Below, in pieces: positions 20,782-24,970 of a DNA stretch of 24,970 nucleotides. Source of the DNA: Coptodactyla brooksi (taxonomy: Eukaryota; Arthropoda; Insecta; Coleoptera; Scarabaeidae); the NCBI GenBank assembly GCA_033557675.1, contig JAWQRM010000280.1, positions 1 to 24,970 on the forward strand. Reading direction: 5' to 3'. Numbering within the stretch: the first letter of the stretch is position 1; the number at the start of each line of letters is the position of its first letter. Below the pieces are notes generated by a model. The model searched no databases. It was not told where the DNA came from and saw nothing but the letters and a program-made list of their open reading frames with translations. The position numbers were made by a program, and so were the translations under genes.

Positions 20782-21586
20782 GCAAGTAATAGAAAATTAA
20801 CTTTAAAATTCTCCAATTAAAGATTTGATACTCTAACCTCAAAATGTATTAATTAAAATTGTTATAACGCCAGTGTTTTTTCTTCTTTTGACATTAACCG
20901 GTAGAATTAACACGATTAATTACCATAATTATTATAAATAAAGAACGCATTGCTTATAAACAGTTTTTGATGACAGATATTTTTCGATTTTTGGAGTTGC
21001 ATAACCTTGACGATAGTAAAATAGAACTGTAAATGTCAAATCTGTCAATCTCAATGTCAAATCTGACGTTTCAAATTTTCCATTTAAAAATTTGACGCTC
21101 TAAATTTTATAATGTATTAATTAAACGTTTTATAACGTCAGTATTTTTTTCTATTGAATTTAACCAGCAGAATTACTACCATAAATTGTCATAATTATCA
21201 TAAATATCATAAACAGTTTTTAGTAACAGAAATCTTTCAATTTTGACAGTTGCGCAACCTGAATAATAACAAAATAGAACTGTCAATGTCAAATTTGACA
21301 TTTCCAAATATTCACCATCATAATATCAAATTATATAATTAATTAATTAATAATCTGTATTTCTTTTTCTTTTGACATTAACAGGTAGAAATAGCACGAT
21401 TAATTGTCATAATTATCAGAAATAAAGAACATTTAGCTTATAAACAGTTTTTAGTGGCAGAAATCTTTCGATTTTGTCAGTTGCATAACCTTAACAATAA
21501 CAAAACAGAACTGTCAGTGTCAAATCTGACATTTCTAAACATTGACCATCAAAACATCAAATTATATAAGTAATTAATTGCTGACC

Positions 21587-21661
21587 ATGGCTGATTTATC
21601 CGAAACAAACATCAGAGAAGCCAAAAAAGAGGATATGACGGAAGTTTTCAACATGATCAAG
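21587..21661 (+). CDS. Acetyltransferase exon 1
   Basis: It has 25 codons ending ATCAAG at donor GTAAGTAAT. It is the only one of the five exon-1 copies that combines an ATG, an open frame and a canonical GT donor. Confidence 0.92.
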
Positions 21662-22133
21662 GTAAGTAATTCAAAATTAAGGTTAAAACCCTTCAATTGA
21701 AGGTTTCACGCACATTAAGGACTTAGCTGTTTTCGAAAAAATGCCGGATCAAGTGAAAATCAACGCGGAAACTTTGCGGAAGGACGGTTTCGGTCCGAAC
21801 CCGACATTTCGCTGTTTCGTAGCCGAAAACGACGGGAGAGTCGTGGGGTACGCCCTGTATTATTTCTGTTACTCCACTTGGTTGGGGACGAGCGTGTTCC
21901 TGGAAGATCTGTTCGTGAAAGAGGAATACAGGAAACGCGGTGTCGGTAAAGAGTTATTTAAAAAAGTCGCTCGGCTGGCGAAAGACGGCAGCGGGAGGTT
22001 AGATTTTCACGTTTTACGATGGAATCCTGCCGTACAATTCTACAGGAAGTACGGGGCGGTCGATTTGACCCAAGCCGAAGACTGGCATTTATTGAGAATG
22101 AACGCAGAGGCTTTAGATAATTTATTTTGTTAA
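21587..22133 (+). CDS. Diamine (spermidine/spermine N1-) acetyltransferase-like GNAT enzyme, 2 exons
   Basis: Exon 1 (21587-21661, 25 codons) and exon 2 (21720-22133) join in phase 0 to give 162 residues, against about 170 for the family. The start ATG sits in CCATGG. The family transfers acetyl from acetyl-CoA to spermidine, spermine or related amines such as thialysine, a cytosolic step in polyamine catabolism. The opening INIREAKKED-type segment (here NIREAKKEDM) and IKDLAVFEKMPDQVKI match the conserved N-terminal part. GNAT motif A is EDLFVKEEYRKRGVGKELF, with the acetyl-CoA loop R-K-R-G-V-G at about 98-103. WNPAVQFYRKYGA is motif B. The final LRMNAEALDNLF is the usual C-terminal helix. 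I cannot separate SAT1-type from SAT2-type substrate use by eye. Both gene ends are embedded in repeat arrays made partly of their own copies. Confidence 0.93.
21720..22133 (+). CDS. Acetyltransferase exon 2: catalytic GNAT core
   Basis: The acceptor GCACATTAAG is followed by DLAVFEKMPDQVK. It has 137 codons and a TAA stop at 22131-22133. The preceding intron is 58 bases with a weak polypyrimidine tract. Base composition is GC-richer than the surroundings. Confidence 0.94.
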   Translation, partial: DLAVFEKMPDQVKINAETLRKDGFGPNPTFRCFVAENDGRVVGYALYYFCYSTWLGTSVFLEDLFVKEEYRKRGVGKELFKKVARLAKDGSGRLDFHVLRWNPAVQFYRKYGAVDLTQAEDWHLLRMNAEALDNLFC

Positions 22134-22270
22134 TGTTTGACAGCTGTCAAACTAGTTAATGTCAACCAGTTTGACAGCTGACCAATTTGACAGTTGTCAA
22201 ATTATTCTAGGTTAGTTTGATGTGATCACGACTAAAAGTAGAAAAATATAAAACTGTACCATTTATTAAA

Positions 22271-22276
22271 AATAAA
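22271..22276 (+). promoter_or_regulatory. Candidate poly(A) signal AATAAA of the acetyltransferase
   Basis: It is the first AATAAA after the stop, 138 bases downstream, within the first 3'-end-like repeat segment (CATTTATTAAAAATAAATGCC). Confidence 0.5.
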
Positions 22277-22714
22277 TGCCCAAGATCTAGATCAATTGTT
22301 TTGTTAATAATTTATCTATAAATCTAAGTGCTTTGGATATATGGTTTTGTTGTTAAGTTTGACAGCTGTCAGTTTTTTTATAGGTTAATACAACATTTAA
22401 TTTAAAAATATAAAGTTGCATTTTATAGTTGTCAGATTATTCATGTCTACAACTGGAGATATGATCTTTTTTTTAGTTTAAAATTGTTATAAATTGTTTT
22501 GTTAATAATTTTAAGTTTATAAATTGTAAAGTTTACAACTACCAAATTTGTATAAGTTAATTTAATGCGCTTAATATAGCAATAGTGTTTTCCGCAATAG
22601 ACAAGAATTGAATTTACAAGTAAAAAAATTAAAGTTAAACTTTGACAGCTGTCAAATTACTCTAGGTTAGTTTAATGTGTTCACCATCAAGAGTACAACA
22701 ATATAAAACTGTGT

Positions 22715-22808
22715 CATTTGTTAACAATGAATGCAGAGAATTTAAATCAATCGTCCTGTTAATAATTTATCGATAAATGCAGAGGCTTTAAATATATTGT
22801 TTCGTTGA
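22715..22808 (+). pseudogene. Two relics of the acetyltransferase C-terminal codons
   Basis: At 22715-22770 CATTTGTTAACAATGAATGC, then AGAGAATTTAAATCAATCG and CCTGTTAATAATTT, align with the real CATTTATTGAGAATGAACGC...TTTTGTTAATGTTT. At 22776-22808 the frame reads N-A-E-A-L-N-I-L-F-R-stop, against N-A-E-A-L-D-N-L-F-C-stop, and is again followed by TTTGACAGCTGTCA. A near-identical pair sits 2030 bases later, and a more diverged one at 22260-22313. Confidence 0.75.
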
Positions 22809-24970
22809 TAAGTTTGACAGCTGTCAGTTTTTTTATAGGTTAGTTTGATGTGCACAATATAGTTATGGCATATAATAGAACACTTAATTTTAAAATAAAA
22901 AGTTGCATTTAGTAGCTGTCAGATTATTCTTGTCAAGAATTGGAGATACGATTTTTTTAGTTTAAAATAGTTATAAATTGTTTTGTTAACAATTTTAAGT
23001 TTATAAATTGTTAAGTTTGACAGCTGCCACATTTGTATAAGTTAATTTTGATGCCCTTAATATAGCAATAATGTTTTCAACGACAGAAAACAATTGAATT
23101 TGCAAGTACAAAAATTTAAAGTTGCATTTGACAGCTGTCGAACTATTAGAGTTGGCTCGCTGTGGCAACACTGTCATGCAGGTTAGAAAACAATAAAATT
23201 TGAAAGTACCTAAGTTGTTACTTTATTAAAATTATTTAGTTTAATTTGAAATTAAAAATTCAAACCGAAGTTTGACAGTTGTCAATTTTTATAGGTTAAT
23301 TTGATGTACTTATCATCGGTAATGGAAATTAAATTTAAAAGTACAAAGACAGTTACTTTTTGAATATTATTATTTACCAAAACGTTGCATTCAACAGCTG
23401 TCAAACTATTCTAGGGTAATTTAATGTGTTCACCATCAAGAGTACAAAGATTTAAAATTATGATTTGTTAACAATCAATGCAGAGAGTTCAACTTAACTG
23501 TCTTGTTAATAATTCATCGATAAATGCAAGGTGTTCACCATCAAGAATACAAAGATATTAAAGATAAATACACAATATCAATTGTTTTGTTAATAATTTA
23601 TAAATGTGCTTTGGATATATTGTTTTGTTATTAAGTTTGACAGCTGTCAGTTTTTTTATATGTTAGTTTGATGTGCACAATATATTCATGTCATATAATA
23701 GAGCATTTAATTTTAAAATATAAAGTTGCATTTAATAGCTGTCAAATTATCTATGTATAGAATTGAAGATATGATTTTTTTTAGTTTAAACTTGTTATAA
23801 ATTGCTTTGTTAACAATCTTAAGTTTATAAATTGTAAAATTTGACAGCAACCAAATTCGTATAGGTTAATTTGATTCAATTAATGTAGCAATAACATTTT
23901 CCATAATAAAAAACAATTCGACTTGTAGGTACAAAAATTTAAAACTGCATTTTGACAGCTGTCAAATTATCAGAGTTTATAGAAAACGATAGATTTTGAA
24001 AGTACAGAAATTGTTACTTTATGAAAATTATTTAGTTGCACTTAGAGACGTAAAAATTCAAACTGACAAGTCTGACAGCTGTTAGACTAAAAAAATATAA
24101 AACTGTACCATTTATTAAAAATAAATGCCCAAGATCTAGATAAATTGTTTTGTTAATAATTTATCTATAAATATGTTTTGTAAATATGTTATGTTATCTG
24201 CAAATGTGTTTTGGATATATGGTTTTATTATTAAGTTTGACAGCTGTCAGTTTTTTATAGGTTAATAGAACATTTAATTTAAAACTCTAAAGTTGCATTT
24301 AATGGTTGTTAAATTATTCATGTCTACACTTGGAGATATGATTTTTTTTTTGGTTTAAAATTGTTATAAATTTTAATTTAATAGTTAATAATTTTAAGTT
24401 TATAAATTGTAAAGTTTGACAGCTGCCACATTTGTATAAATTAAGTTAATGCATTTAATATAGCAATAATGTTTTCCACAATAGAAAAGATTTGAATTTA
24501 TGAGTACAAAAATTTAAAGTTACATTCTGACAGCTGTCAAATTATCAAAGTTAGTTCCTTCTGGCAACAGGGAACTTTGATGTACTTACTGTTTATAATG
24601 GAAATTGAATTTGAAAGTACCAAAATTGTTACTTTTTGAATACTATTGCTTACCAAAATGTTAAGTGGCATTTAACAGCTGTCAAATTATTCTAGGTTAG
24701 TTTAATGTATTCACCATCAAGAGTACAAAAATATAAAACTGTATCATTTGTTAACAATAAATGCAGAGAATTTAAATCAATTGTCCTGTTAATAATTTAT
24801 CGATAAATGCAGAGGCTTTAAATATATTGTTTCGTTGATAAGTTTGACAGCTGTCAGTTTTTTTATAGGTTAGTTTTATGTGCACAATATAGTTATGGCA
24901 TATAATAGAACACTTAATTTTAAAATAAAAAGTTGCATTTAGTAGCTGTCAGATTATTCTTGTCAAGAAT

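Larger units (their letters stand above)
17930..21586 (+). repeat. Tandem array upstream of the acetyltransferase, 13 monomers, higher-order period about 1257 bp
   Basis: The landmark TTTCGATTTTGACAGTTG..TAACC (with variants) lies near 18058, 18263, 18497, 18721, 19103, 19327, 19723, 19975, 20359, 20585, 20980, 21232 and 21467. Spacings repeat in the order about 382, 224, 396, 252, and landmarks one period apart differ by 1254-1258. Each monomer carries CTGTCAATGTCAAATCTGACA-like text and ATTCACCATCATAATATCAA. The last monomer is the proximal 5' flank of the real gene. Some monomers lack an exon relic: there the CTGACATTT flank passes straight into the intron-like TTTGATGCTCTAAATT. Confidence 0.92.
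22134..24970 (+). repeat. Tandem array downstream of the acetyltransferase, with TGACAGCTGTCA palindromes and copies of the gene's 3' end
   Basis: Exact TGACAGCTGTCA lies at 22138, 22360, 22643, 22815, 23638, 23953, 24238, 24528 and 24845, with one-base variants near 23129 and 24072. Recurring blocks include AAATTATTCTAGGTTAGTTT, GTTCACCATCAAGAGTACAA, TATAAATTGTTTTGTTAA and AATATAGCAATA. The stretch from about 24660 to the window end repeats 22630-22940 at an offset of 2030 with few differences, so a large period exists. The array continues past the right edge. Confidence 0.9.

Noticed and set aside
14881..21586. CRISPR-like array
   Set aside because: The monomers are 175-400 bases, diverged, and lack short identical repeats with unique spacers. 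The genes are eukaryotic with introns.
21741..22133. Acetyltransferase starting at the internal Met (21741) as a single-exon gene
   Set aside because: That would lose the conserved N-terminal strand. Exon 1 at 21587 with a GTAAGT donor restores it in phase.

Overview
The window looks like insect nuclear DNA, most plausibly from a beetle, although the order is inference. Coding islands of moderate GC sit in very AT-rich sequence, introns are spliced with GT-AG ends, and the proteins are animal-type. Only about 5 kb of the 25 kb is exonic or exon-derived; most of the rest is tandem or dispersed repeat.

Layout from left to right: (1) 1-721, minus strand, a decayed hAT-superfamily transposase cut by the window edge. 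(2) 1075-6990, minus strand, a secreted inter-alpha-trypsin-inhibitor heavy-chain-like gene (VIT plus vWA domains). Five exons are resolved and the 3' end is not in view. Its introns hold a 3 x 260 bp array and a duplicated 600 bp repeat. (3) 7000-10390, intergenic repeats. (4) 10395-17609, minus strand, a complete five-exon SUCLA2 (ATP-specific succinyl-CoA ligase beta subunit, 440 aa), with a 3.3 kb repeat-filled intron 3 and a repeat array beyond its 3' end. (5) 17930-21586, a tandem array with a higher-order period of about 1257 bp. (6) 21587-22133, plus strand, a two-exon GNAT gene of the diamine (spermidine/spermine) acetyltransferase family, 162 aa. (7) 22134-24970, another tandem array that runs off the window.

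The most unusual feature is that the arrays next to the SUCLA2 and acetyltransferase exons contain copies of the neighbouring exon edges. The array before the acetyltransferase carries four relics of its first exon, with the donor site. The array after it carries copies of its last codons, stop and 3' UTR. The SUCLA2 intron 3 monomers carry the end of exon 3 with its donor. The units around SUCLA2 exons 4-5 carry the exon 4 acceptor side and the 3' UTR. The arrays therefore look seeded from gene edges and grown outward. They are also rich in TGTCA/TGACA words, with palindromes CTGTCAAAATTTGACAG on the SUCLA2 side and TGACAGCTGTCA after the acetyltransferase. One exon-1 relic (20707-20781) keeps its ATG, its frame and a GC-type donor, so it could be an alternative first exon.

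The three genes have unrelated roles (extracellular matrix or haemolymph protein, TCA cycle, polyamine catabolism). SUCLA2 and the acetyltransferase are head to head, but about 4 kb of array lies between them, so I see no sign of a shared functional module.
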